Positions 8,238 to 21,671 of a DNA stretch of 64,000 nt are shown in pieces. A model generated the notes under the pieces. It was not told the origin of the DNA. It did no database searches and worked only from the letters and a program-made list of their open reading frames with translations. The first letter of the stretch is position 1; every line of letters begins with the position of its first letter. The position numbers were made by a program, and so were the translations under genes. Origin of the DNA: Bordetella sp. LUAb4 (GTDB taxonomy: Bacteria; Pseudomonadota; Gammaproteobacteria; Burkholderiales; Burkholderiaceae_B). The stretch is taken from contig NZ_JAHPZX010000001.1 of NCBI RefSeq assembly GCF_021325795.1, positions 1,054,001 through 1,118,000 of the forward strand, given 5' to 3'.

Positions 8238-9329
8238 ATGCCCTGCGTTACATCCTTACCGCGCCGCAATGTCGGCTACATACTTGCCACCCGTGTGGCA
8301 ATTGTGGCCTGCGCACTCGTGCTGGCCGGATGCGCGACGAAAACCCCTGTCGCACCGTCTTCAACGGCGGCCGCGGCAGTAGCACCCGCGCCGTCGAACC
8401 AAGCCGCTGGGACAACCGGCAACTCGACAATGCGCAACGCCGCCGCCGAAATGACGGGGCTGTTCAACACAAACCTTCCGGTTTGCACCTACGACAACAG
8501 TTTCAACTTCGATTACAACCGACCGGCCTTTCTCTGTTCCGGCATCATCATTCGAACGGCTGCCAGCGGCCCGGGCTTTAACTCCTGGGATGTCCCACCT
8601 AAATCGCTCAGCGGCATCGACGCCGGGGCAGTGTCGTTTTCCTGGATCCGCATGGATAGCACTTTCACGGATCTCGGTGATAGCGGTTTTACGCTGCTGC
8701 CCGCACTCGGCCAGTACAGTGACAGCACCAAGATGAAAATGACGGTGCTGTGCGCTTTTCCCCTGGATGGATGGACGTATGACCGCAATAACAAAGGCTG
8801 CGGATATGCGCCTCCGTACACGTCGGGAGATGTCTGCCAGAAACATGGCGTCACGACCGGAGCAGCTTGGGCCGCCCAATACCTGAACCCAGGGAACGTT
8901 CCAATGCAATACAACCAGTGCGGCTTCGATGTCTCATCATCGCCAAACGAGCCCGGCCGCATCACCAACGGCGATGCGTTCTACAGCATCGTATCCGGTC
9001 GGATATCGATGTCGAATGTCAACTTTACCCAGCGCGCCAACGCGTTCAAACTTCGCAACGAAATTCGGATCCAGAATTGGGATAACTCGGCTGGCACAGA
9101 GGCGCGTCTGCCCATTCAGTCCTTCTACTACTTGGGCTCCTCGCCCAACGCGGCGCTGGCCCGGCAAGCCGCCATGGCGGACCAAAGGAGTTATTTCCAG
9201 AAATACGGCGTCCGCGTTCCGGTCGTGATGATCATCTCGCCTACCCGCAATTGGATGGACGACTCGGATATCAACGATCCTTGGGCGAAATTTACTTTCT
9301 ACCAAAACTCCGCGGATCAAGGCGTTTGA
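8238..9329 (+). CDS. secreted lipoprotein, halovibrin (HvnA)-like
   Basis: The 363-residue precursor has a lipoprotein signal: a hydrophobic segment at 14-31, lipobox LAGC with Cys32, then an Ala/Pro/Thr linker. The mature domain (from about residue 77) has conserved-looking blocks PAFLCSGIIIRT, FSWIRMD, VLCAFPLD...GCG, QCGFDV, LRNEIRIQNWD, LPIQSFYYLG and VPVVMIISP. Six cysteines suggest three disulfides. From memory this order matches halovibrins, which were described in Vibrio fischeri as secreted NAD-glycohydrolases after first being called ADP-ribosyltransferases. I cannot verify catalytic residues, so activity is inferred. It is monocistronic and diverges from the EcsC gene. Confidence 0.55.
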   Translation: MPCVTSLPRRNVGYILATRVAIVACALVLAGCATKTPVAPSSTAAAAVAPAPSNQAAGTTGNSTMRNAAAEMTGLFNTNLPVCTYDNSFNFDYNRPAFLCSGIIIRTAASGPGFNSWDVPPKSLSGIDAGAVSFSWIRMDSTFTDLGDSGFTLLPALGQYSDSTKMKMTVLCAFPLDGWTYDRNNKGCGYAPPYTSGDVCQKHGVTTGAAWAAQYLNPGNVPMQYNQCGFDVSSSPNEPGRITNGDAFYSIVSGRISMSNVNFTQRANAFKLRNEIRIQNWDNSAGTEARLPIQSFYYLGSSPNAALARQAAMADQRSYFQKYGVRVPVVMIISPTRNWMDDSDINDPWAKFTFYQNSADQGV

Positions 9330-9347
9330 ACAGGGTACGCATCGCGC

Positions 9348-9386
9348 TGCGCGCGCCGAGGCCCATGGCGGGCCCTCGCGCGCGCA
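9348..9386. terminator. GC-rich hairpin between convergent genes
   Basis: TGCGCGCG pairs with CGCGCGCA, and the stem continues through CGAG/CTCG with one bulge. The hairpin lies between the converging lipoprotein and porin genes. There is no U-tract, so intrinsic termination is only probable. Confidence 0.4.
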
Positions 9387-9395
9387 ATTGGCACA

Positions 9396-10538
9396 TCAGA
9401 ACTGATGGCGTATTCCTGTGATGACGGCCGTGTCCGTTACGCCATCGCGGAAGGCGTAGTTGTGGCCGTAGGATGCGTAGGCGTAGACGTTGGTGCGCTT
9501 GGACAGGGTGTACGTGGCGCCAAGCGCGTAGACGTTGAAGATCTTGTCGTCGCCCGTCAGCTTGCTGTTGTTCGGCGCGGCGCGCTGCCATGACGTGAAC
9601 ACGGCGGTCGCGTTGCTGACGGGCACGGTCAGGCCCAGCATGGTCGAGGTGGCGCGGAAGCCGTCGGCCAGCTTGAAGTAGCCGAAGTCCTGCTCGCTAC
9701 CGCCCGGCATGATGGCCAGCGTCTGGCCGACGTACCAGCCGTCCAGCGTCTGGCCCACGGAAGCGGCGACCTTCACGACGTCGAAATCATACGTCGCACC
9801 CAGGCTGTACTCGCGCAGCCTGGCGGACGACTGGCCGCCCGCCGCGGCCGCATTGCCACGCAGGCTGTCGTACGCCGCCGCCACGAACAGCGGACCATTG
9901 GTGTACGACAGGCCCGCGGTGACCGCACGGTTGTTGTCGGCGGTAGCGAAACCGGGACCATCGTCCAAGGTGTCGTCCGCATTGAACGAATAGCCGACAC
10001 CCAGCTGGAAACCACTCACGACGGGCGAGTGATACAGCACCAGATTGTCCAGGCGCATGGTATTCGTGGCACCCAGGGTCGTGCCCAGATTGGCCGCGTT
10101 ATAGCTGGTGCCGAAGGGATCGATCAGGGAAAAGAGTTCGGACGCCATATTGATCTGACGCCCGAATTCGAGGCGGCCCCACTGCGTGGAATTCAGGCCC
10201 AGTGTTGCCTGGCGGCCGAACAGGCGACCGCCCTGCTGTCGTTCACCGTCGGTCGGCGCAAAACCGCTTTCCAGCGTGAAGACGGCCGCCAGGCCATTGC
10301 CCAGATCTTCCACGCCGCGCAAGCCGACGCGCGAGCCGCTGGCCACGCCATGCACTTCGCCGATGCGGCTCGCGTGGAAGCTGTCGCCGCGTATGCGTTC
10401 GTAGCCCACACCGATATCGATGATGCCGTACAAGGTGACGGCGGTCTCCGCATGCGCGGCACCGGCGCCGGCGCAGGCCGCCGTCAGCGCCACGGCGAGC
10501 AAGGTCTTCTTTACTGGTTTCCTGAATGGCAGGGTCAC
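9396..10538 (-). CDS. outer-membrane trimeric porin (betaproteobacterial type)
   Basis: The 380-residue precursor has a signal peptide cleaved after AHA (about residue 30). The mature start ETAVTLYGIIDIGVGYE is characteristic of Bordetella/Burkholderia-type general porins. It contains GSRVGLRGVEDLGNGLAAVFTLESGF and the terminal ITGIRHQF, ending in the C-terminal Phe needed for outer-membrane assembly. The pattern fits a 16-strand trimeric porin for small hydrophilic solutes. Translation begins at GTG with a GGGAG ribosome site upstream. It is a single-gene unit; specificity cannot be read from sequence. Confidence 0.9.
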   Translation of the reverse strand: MTLPFRKPVKKTLLAVALTAACAGAGAAHAETAVTLYGIIDIGVGYERIRGDSFHASRIGEVHGVASGSRVGLRGVEDLGNGLAAVFTLESGFAPTDGERQQGGRLFGRQATLGLNSTQWGRLEFGRQINMASELFSLIDPFGTSYNAANLGTTLGATNTMRLDNLVLYHSPVVSGFQLGVGYSFNADDTLDDGPGFATADNNRAVTAGLSYTNGPLFVAAAYDSLRGNAAAAGGQSSARLREYSLGATYDFDVVKVAASVGQTLDGWYVGQTLAIMPGGSEQDFGYFKLADGFRATSTMLGLTVPVSNATAVFTSWQRAAPNNSKLTGDDKIFNVYALGATYTLSKRTNVYAYASYGHNYAFRDGVTDTAVITGIRHQF

Positions 10539-11032
10539 GGGCTAGGGATCTCCCAGGGCTTTCTTGGATGCCCTATTGATTAAGAACAGATCGACAACGC
10601 GTTCATCGAGAACACGTTCACGCGATGGTTTGTGCAAGCAAATGCATGCCTATCCTCGGGGTGAAGGAAGGGATCAAATGCCGACTCGTTGAGAAGCCGA
10701 AAGGCTTCAAGTGGGAAACGCCGGGACTTCCGCAAGGAAATACCAAGACGTCCGAAAGCCCTGAGGCTTGGGAGTGCCGCCAGCGAATGCAACGCAAACC
10801 CGGCAGGCTGAACAGCGGCGACATTGCGTGTCGCGCATGCCCCAGCGATGACGCTTGCGGGGACATTCCGGTTCATGGAAGAGGCGCGCATCGGACGCGA
10901 CACGAAAGGCACGTCCAGCGCTGACTCGGCCTGCATTCTAACAAAATGACGGCACAGGCCTGGACACGCGGTCGCATGCATCCGCCATGCCTCTCGATCA
11001 GCAACGACCCATCGGTAGGTAGGACGTCGAAT
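10539..11032. other. intergenic region with a run of stem-loops, no supported CDS
   Basis: No convincing protein gene lies between the porin and the tRNA terminator. The + strand can form several compact hairpins. GAAGCC/GGCTTC closes a GAAA loop (10693-10708), TTCC/GGAA closes a GCAA loop (10728-10739), and AAGCC/GGCTT closes CTGA (10756-10769). GCGACA pairs with TGTCGC (10818-10834), and a nested CCCC-AGCG/CGCT-GGGG stem sits at 10840-10862. Two GNRA tetraloops on one strand hint at a structured RNA. Open frames of 99 and 156 codons exist here, one per strand, but show no family features. The leftmost part holds the porin promoter region. Confidence 0.35.
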
Positions 11033-11072
11033 AAAAAAGCCCACAGCCATAGAGCTATGGCTGTGGGCTTTT
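11033..11072. terminator. bidirectional Rho-independent terminator after tRNA-Arg
   Basis: A perfect 15-bp stem (AGCCCACAGCCATAG and its complement) is flanked by an A-run on the left and TTTT on the right. Read on the minus strand it ends in a U-run and terminates the tRNA-Arg transcript. Confidence 0.85.
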
Positions 11073-11115
11073 CACGTGCCGGGCCACCGCTGCAAACCGG
11101 TGACCCTGCTAATCC

Positions 11116-11190
11116 TGGCGCGCCCGACAGGAATCGAACCTGTATCTAAAGCTTCGGAGGCTTTTATTCTATCCGTTGAACTACGGGCAC
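11116..11190 (-). tRNA. tRNA-Arg (anticodon CCG)
   Basis: The minus strand folds into a full cloverleaf. The acceptor stem GTGCCCG pairs with CGGGCGC, the T-arm is ACAGG-TTCGATT-CCTGT, and the anticodon loop CTCCGAA gives anticodon CCG, which reads the arginine codon CGG. A discriminator G and an encoded CCA end at 11116. A TACAAT -10 box lies 12 bp upstream of the 5' end, and a strong terminator follows 44 bp beyond the 3' end. Confidence 0.95.
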
Positions 11191-11202
11191 AAGAGAGGCG
11201 GT

Positions 11203-11208
11203 ATTGTA
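11203..11208 (-). promoter_or_regulatory. -10 element for tRNA-Arg
   Basis: TACAAT on the minus strand ends 12 bp before the first tRNA nucleotide, which fits a sigma-70 -10 box. No good -35 match is seen at the usual spacing. Confidence 0.45.
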
Positions 11209-11271
11209 CCTAATTCCACGAAGGGCGCTTGGCCTGCGGCGGCGCACCATTCCAGGTGACGTTCAGGCCGC

Positions 11272-11277
11272 TATAAT
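11272..11277 (+). promoter_or_regulatory. -10 element for the cytochrome c gene
   Basis: A perfect TATAAT hexamer lies 110 bp upstream of the cytochrome start codon, in the divergent interval between the tRNA and the cytochrome gene. The -35 region at 17 bp spacing (ATTCCA) is a poor match, so the assignment rests on the -10 box alone. Confidence 0.45.
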
Positions 11278-11387
11278 CGCCCGGTTTGCACTCGCTGCGA
11301 ATGGCGGTTTGCTGTCTTGCCGCCCTGCTTTGAATCACTGTTGCCGCCGTGCAGGCGCCCCGGTACACCGATAGCAGGATTAGGATA

Positions 11388-12389
11388 ATGAGCAAAGAGC
11401 AAGAACATTCACAAGAACATGCCTCACTCATCAAGACCCCTCAGCAGTTGATCGTTACGGTCGTCTTATCGTTCGTCATCCCGATCATCATCATCCTGAT
11501 GCTGGTCAATATGGTGGTCTCGCAAGGCCGTAGCGGCGCAGGCTCCAATGCGCTGACACCAGACGCCATCACTAAACGCATTGCCCCCGTGGCGGGGTTC
11601 GACTTCGTCGACATCACCGCGCCCAAGGTCTTCAAGACCGGCGAACAAGTCTTCGCTTCAGTCTGTACGTCCTGTCACGCCGCCGGCGTGGCCGGCGCGC
11701 CCAAGGTGGGCGACAACGCAGCTTGGGCGCCGCGTATCAAGGAAGGCTACGAGGCGATGTTGAACATCGCGCTGCACGGCAAGGGCGCCATGCCCGCCAA
11801 GGGCGGTAATCCCTCGCTCAGCGATTACGAAATCGCCCGCGCGGTGGTGTTCATGGCCAACAAGTCGGGCGGCAGCCTGCCGGAACCGGCGGCGCCCGCG
11901 CCTGAAGGCGGTGGCCAGGCCGCAGGGGCCGCGCCGCAAGGTGGCGCCCAGGCCGCGGCACCTGCCGCTGGCCAGACGGCCCAGGCCCAGCCAGCACCGG
12001 CACAAGCGGGTGCAGCCCAGACCCCGCCGGCCTCTCCAGGGAACGCAACGGCAGCCGCCGCCGCACCCGCACAGCAGGCACCGTCGGCACAAGCCGCACC
12101 CGCCAGCCAGCCGGCCGCGCAAGGCGCGACTGCCCAGGCGGCCGTCAATCCGGCGGGCGAGAAGCTGTACAAGAGCACCTGCTTCGCCTGCCACAGCACC
12201 GGCGTGGCCGGCGCCCCCAAGTTCGGCGACAAGAGCGCTTGGGACAAATACATCCAGACCGGCGAGGACGCCATGGTCAAGGTGGCCATCACCGGCAAGG
12301 GCGCGATGCCCCCCAAGGGTGGCGCCGCCAACGCCTCGGAAGACGATATCCGCGCCGCGGTGCGGTATATGGTCAACGCGGCGAAGTAA
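11388..12389 (+). CDS. membrane-anchored di-haem cytochrome c
   Basis: The start is the ATG preceded by AGGATTAGG. The 333-residue protein has one N-terminal membrane segment (about 17-43, VTVVLSFVIPIIIILMLVN) and two class-I cytochrome c domains. Their haem sites are CTSCH (Cys93, Cys96, His97) and CFACH (Cys265, Cys268, His269). Each domain has a distal GKGAMP methionine motif and both are of the cytochrome c5 type. A linker of about 100 residues, rich in Ala, Pro and Gln, separates them. Such proteins carry electrons in the periplasm to terminal oxidases while tethered to the inner membrane. The two domains are clearly related by internal duplication. Confidence 0.9.
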   Translation: MSKEQEHSQEHASLIKTPQQLIVTVVLSFVIPIIIILMLVNMVVSQGRSGAGSNALTPDAITKRIAPVAGFDFVDITAPKVFKTGEQVFASVCTSCHAAGVAGAPKVGDNAAWAPRIKEGYEAMLNIALHGKGAMPAKGGNPSLSDYEIARAVVFMANKSGGSLPEPAAPAPEGGGQAAGAAPQGGAQAAAPAAGQTAQAQPAPAQAGAAQTPPASPGNATAAAAAPAQQAPSAQAAPASQPAAQGATAQAAVNPAGEKLYKSTCFACHSTGVAGAPKFGDKSAWDKYIQTGEDAMVKVAITGKGAMPPKGGAANASEDDIRAAVRYMVNAAK

Positions 12390-12658
12390 TCCGCCGCGTA
12401 CAAGCGGTGGGGAGTGCGTAAAAAACGCCGGTTGGGAAATGTGGGATCGCATTCGCGCAAACCGGCACTTACCCGTCGGCGGTTGTCGTCGTGCCGCACC
12501 AGGCCGGCCTTACCAGGCCGGTGCGCGGTTATTTCCTTCTCCTCTGATCGCGCGCCATTTGCATCCGTGCCCTACCAGGCTGGCTGCAGCGCGGGCACGA
12601 CGCCGCGGTAAATCCACCGCGGCCGCCATTTCCACATTCTCAGCGCTATGCCGCATGC
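12390..12658. other. intergenic region with hairpins, no gene
   Basis: The stretch holds an inverted pair GCCGGTT/AACCGGC (about 12430-12468) and a direct repeat ACCAGGCCGG (about 12499-12528) that can form a hairpin followed by TTATTTCCTT. The latter is a candidate terminator for the cytochrome transcript. No supported coding region is seen. Confidence 0.4.
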
Positions 12659-12695
12659 AAAAAACAAGCGGCCCGCACATGCGGGCCGCTTGTTT
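12659..12695. terminator. Rho-independent terminator, bidirectional
   Basis: A perfect 15-bp stem (AAACAAGCGGCCCGC and its complement) closes an ACAT loop, with A-run and T-run flanks. It ends the minus-strand lipoprotein transcript and can also stop read-through from the cytochrome gene. Confidence 0.85.
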
Positions 12696-12770
12696 ATGAG
12701 GCAAAGGCGAGTCGCGATCCACTGAGGCGGCTCGCTCGACCAGCGGGCTGGCGCGCCCGCCAGCCCCACC

Positions 12771-13379
12771 TTACTGACGCGGCGCCGTCGAGGCAGGCGG
12801 CGCGATCGGAGTCGCCGGAGCGCCATTGGCCGGCTGATCGCCCCGTACCTTCGCCACGATGTCCTGCGCGGTCTGGGCGCTGGCGACGCTGAAGGCCAGC
12901 ACGCCTCGGGTCAAGGGCTCGCTGATGCGCAAGGCGGCCAGGATATTGCCGTCGGCCACCAGCACCAACAGCTTGCCGACGTTCTGCGTGGTCACCGTGT
13001 TCAAGGTGCGCGCACCGCCCTCGGTGAAGCGCAGGCCCACGTAGTTCTCGCCCTGGCGGCTGGCCAGGGGCGCCGCTTCGGTCAGGTCGGCACGGGTCAG
13101 CACGGGCTGGCGCTGCACATAGATGGAACCGTCGCTCAGCTTCACTTCGGTCAAGCCGGGACCAGGATTGTTCTGCGCCAACAGGAAGCCCACCGCAGGC
13201 ACCGTGGCCTGGCCCGAAGGCGGCGCGGTAGGCGTGGTCGAAGGCGTGCCGGGAGGCGTCGATGCACCGGTAGTCGACGGCTGGGACCCCTCCGTTTTCT
13301 GGCCAGGGGTTTGGCAACCCGCCAGCGCCAATGTGGCGATAAGCAACGCGGGGGCCAGCTTACGAAGGGTGATCTGCAT
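12771..13379 (-). CDS. lipoprotein with SecDF P1-head-like domain
   Basis: The 202-residue precursor has a clear lipobox (LALAGC, Cys22), then a Pro/Ser/Thr-rich linker to about residue 70. The C-terminal domain (about 85-190: PVLTRADLTEAAPL, NYVGLRFTEGGARTLNTVT, GKLLVLVADGNILAALRI, FSVASAQTAQDIVAKVRG) matches the head subdomain of the periplasmic P1 region of SecD. That domain normally sits inside the SecDF translocation motor. Here it is free-standing and lipid-anchored, with no SecD membrane segments, so a separate envelope role is likely but unknown. It is a single gene with its own terminator. Confidence 0.7.
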   Translation of the reverse strand: MQITLRKLAPALLIATLALAGCQTPGQKTEGSQPSTTGASTPPGTPSTTPTAPPSGQATVPAVGFLLAQNNPGPGLTEVKLSDGSIYVQRQPVLTRADLTEAAPLASRQGENYVGLRFTEGGARTLNTVTTQNVGKLLVLVADGNILAALRISEPLTRGVLAFSVASAQTAQDIVAKVRGDQPANGAPATPIAPPASTAPRQ

Positions 13380-13525
13380 GGAGTTCTTCCTGTTTTTGAT
13401 CTGGTTGAATCACGCCGGCGCGCCGACGGTTACAAAAAAAAGTTTACAGGGCGCTGAGTGCCCGGCACAAGGTGAGACTGCTTCCATATGTAATGCCTTT
13501 AACACTACGGGCTTTTAACCCGTTC
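13380..13525. other. promoter region upstream of the thiC riboswitch
   Basis: This is the divergent interval between the SecD-head lipoprotein gene and thiC. It holds an A-rich stretch at 13432-13442 and a stem-loop-like CGGGCTTTTAACCCG just before the -10 box. No gene is seen. Confidence 0.4.
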
Positions 13526-13531
13526 TATACT
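13526..13531 (+). promoter_or_regulatory. -10 box of the thiC transcript
   Basis: TATACT lies immediately ahead of the TPP riboswitch, placing the transcription start at about 13538, where the aptamer begins. The -35 match is weak. Confidence 0.4.
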
Positions 13532-13534
13532 TCG

Positions 13535-15640
<2,106 letters not shown>

Positions 15641-15769
15641 CCGGGCCGGGCGCACGCCGCGCCATCGCGGCGTGCTGCGCCAGCAGCGTGGATTTCGCGG
15701 TTTGCGGGCGGGGCGGATATCATCCAGGTATCTTTTCCGTCCCGCGCCGCGGGTCTTCCTGGAATCCCG

Positions 15770-16615
15770 ATGACCATTTTTTCCCGTATTTTCGCTGCCC
15801 GGCAAGCACGTCCCATGGACGTGGCGGCATTCGCCAAAGCCTATGCCAGCGCCGCCCAGGCGCGCTTTCCCGGCACCGAGGTGCAGATCGAACAGGCCGC
15901 CACGGCGGCCGGCGTCAAGGTGCACTGGGTCATGCCTGACGGCATGCAGGTCAACCAGTTCCTGGGCAATGCCTACGCCGCCTACCAACGGGCGCCCGCC
16001 GACATCGATGCCATCATCGGCGCGCATCTGGATGCCGCGCCCACCGGCCAGGAAGCGGACCCCGCCACGCGACGCGGCAACATCCTGCCGCTGGTCAAGA
16101 CCACGATGTGGCTGTCCACCAGCCTGAAGCAGCTGGATGCCGCCGGCATCGAGAACAAGGAAGCCTTCATCACCGAACCGCTCACCGATGAATTGCTGGT
16201 GGCCTTCGTCGAGGACAAGGCGGATGCCATGAGCTACGTGGCCCCCGGCGAACTGCAAGCGCTGGGATTGACGCGTGAAGCCCTGATGCCGCTGGCGCTG
16301 GACAACCTGCGCCGCCAACTGCCGGCGCTGACGGTCGAAGGCCAGAACGGCCGTTATGGCGTGCGCGCCGACGGCAATTACGACGCCAGCTTCATCTTCC
16401 TGGCGCAGGAATGGCGCGAGCGCGTGGACATCGATGGCGAACCGGTCGTGGCCCTGCCCGCCCGTGACGAACTGCTGGTCTGCGGCAGCCAGGACAGCGA
16501 CAGCGTGCGCGCGCTGCGCGATATGGCCGCGCGCATCATGGCGCAATCCGCCTATGGCCTGTCGGCGCAGTTGTTCATCTGGAAAGACGGCAAGCTGGTC
16601 GTGTTCAACGACTGA
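15770..16615 (+). CDS. YtpQ/DUF1444 family protein
   Basis: The 281-residue protein is similar to the DUF1444 (YtpQ) family, with LPLVKTTMWL, a central EPLTDELLVAFVEDKADAMSYV and a C-terminal NYDASFIFL. No catalytic residues or membrane segments are known. It lies 129 bp after thiC and converges on the MmyB-type regulator with only 9 bp between the stops. Co-transcription with thiC is possible, but the hairpin after thiC argues for some separation. Confidence 0.75.
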   Translation: MTIFSRIFAARQARPMDVAAFAKAYASAAQARFPGTEVQIEQAATAAGVKVHWVMPDGMQVNQFLGNAYAAYQRAPADIDAIIGAHLDAAPTGQEADPATRRGNILPLVKTTMWLSTSLKQLDAAGIENKEAFITEPLTDELLVAFVEDKADAMSYVAPGELQALGLTREALMPLALDNLRRQLPALTVEGQNGRYGVRADGNYDASFIFLAQEWRERVDIDGEPVVALPARDELLVCGSQDSDSVRALRDMAARIMAQSAYGLSAQLFIWKDGKLVVFND

Positions 16616-16624
16616 ACGCCCTGC

Positions 16625-17434
16625 TCATTCCTTGAGCAGCATGATCAGCTTCATGTCCGTATGCGTCGCCAGGCGGAAAGTCACCTGGCGGTAACGCAGG
16701 ATCCCCATGCGCGGATGATCGAAGTCACGCAAGCCGCCTTCCCGTTCGATCACGGCGTGGCGGGTCCACCAGTGGCCAAAAGCGGGGCTGGCGCGCGTCA
16801 GGTCGTCCAACAACGCGCGCACGTCCTCTTCATCCAGGTGGGCCCCCGCGTCGGCGCGGAATTCCGCCACCACGCGCCGCGCGCGCTGCTCCCAATCCAC
16901 CACCAGTTGGCGCGCCGCGGGATCCAGGAAGATATAGCGCAGCAAATTGGGCGCCGCATCGCGCACGGGCCAGTCGTCGAACAGCTCGCGCATCTGCGGG
17001 TTGTACGCCATCAGGTTCCAGCAACGGTCCAGCACATACGCCGGCACGCTGATGGCGTCCACGCTGTCCTGCAGCACCCCCGACACCCCCGCGGGCTCAT
17101 CGCGCGGATGGCTGGGGTCGGCGCATTCCGCCAGTTCGAACAGGTAGGCGCGTTCGGCCCGTCCCAGTTGCAGCACGGTGGCGATGCGCGCCCATACCGC
17201 CGGCGATACCGACACCTCGCGGCCCTGCTCGATCCAGGTGTACCAGGTGACGCTGATACCGCACAGCTGCGCCACCTCTTCGCGCCGCAAACCGGGCGTG
17301 CGCCGCCGCAGCCCCGCCGGCACACCCGCCATCTGCGGTGTGATGCGCGACCGCGCCGCCCGCACGAAATCGCCCAGCGCATGGCGGCGCAGGGCCGACC
17401 CTTCGTGGACCAAGGTGCCGGCGGGTACGTTCAT
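16625..17434 (-). CDS. XRE-type helix-turn-helix regulator with MmyB-like ligand domain
   Basis: The 269-residue product has an N-terminal Xre helix-turn-helix (about residues 18-90, TPGLRREEVAQLCGISVTWYTWIEQGR). An MmyB-type PAS-like domain follows (CWNLMAYNPQMRELFDD, then NLLRYIFLDPAARQLVVDWE). MmyB-family regulators bind small, probably fatty-acyl, ligands and usually control a neighbouring dehydrogenase. Here the gene starts 11 bp after the metH stop on the same strand, so it is probably transcribed with metH, an unusual partner. Confidence 0.88.
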   Translation of the reverse strand: MNVPAGTLVHEGSALRRHALGDFVRAARSRITPQMAGVPAGLRRRTPGLRREEVAQLCGISVTWYTWIEQGREVSVSPAVWARIATVLQLGRAERAYLFELAECADPSHPRDEPAGVSGVLQDSVDAISVPAYVLDRCWNLMAYNPQMRELFDDWPVRDAAPNLLRYIFLDPAARQLVVDWEQRARRVVAEFRADAGAHLDEEDVRALLDDLTRASPAFGHWWTRHAVIEREGGLRDFDHPRMGILRYRQVTFRLATHTDMKLIMLLKE

Positions 17435-17445
17435 GGTCCGGCCGC

Positions 17446-21204
<3,759 letters not shown>

Positions 21205-21370
21205 GGCGGGATAAGGCACGGTCGATCCTAAAGAGGGCAGCGCTCGAGCGAACCCAAGCGTATGGCAAATAAGCGGGTGGCGTGAGGACAACAAAAGTCC
21301 CGCTAAATCAAAGCGTAATGGTAACAAAAGCGCTGTAAGGCCCAGGGGGCGTGTTACAGTCCGCAACCTC

Positions 21371-21557
21371 GAATCGGTGCTTTCAACGCATCCGGATCTG
21401 CTCGCGGCGTCTGCCGCGCTGGGCCCGGCGTGTGAAAGTCAAACGGGAAACAGGAAGGAAGGCCACCCATCTTTGGGCAAATGTGCCGCCTCAGCCTGTG
21501 CTGCCCCCGCAACGGTCATCGCGCGGCGACGCGCGACAGCCCGATACCGGCCGATTC
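21371..21557 (+). promoter_or_regulatory. cobalamin (B12) riboswitch upstream of btuB
   Basis: The P1 stem is explicit: GAATCGG (21371-21377) pairs with CCGATTC (21551-21557). Inside are the hallmark blocks AAACGGGAAACAGG, GCCACCCATCTTTGGGC, the B12-box-like GCTGCCCCCGCAACGGT and ACAGCCCGATACCGGCC. Binding of adenosylcobalamin would repress the downstream transporter gene. The element ends 114 bp before the btuB start codon. Confidence 0.93.
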
Positions 21558-21671
21558 GCCCGTGGAATCACCTGCCAGGCAAAGACACCAACGTGCGATT
21601 GCCCTATTCGGCGTGGTTCTGATTTTTCCGTGAATGACGTGCGGGGTCGCGCGTCCCACCGAGGTCCACTC

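Noticed and set aside
10580-11050. 156-codon and 99-codon open frames on opposite strands between porin and tRNA
   Set aside because: Neither has a ribosome site, family motif or plausible composition; one runs through the tRNA terminator. The hairpin series explains the region better.
21205-21370. A second cobalamin riboswitch in front of metH
   Set aside because: No B12-box or conserved core can be found on the minus strand in this interval; the only aptamer reads toward btuB.
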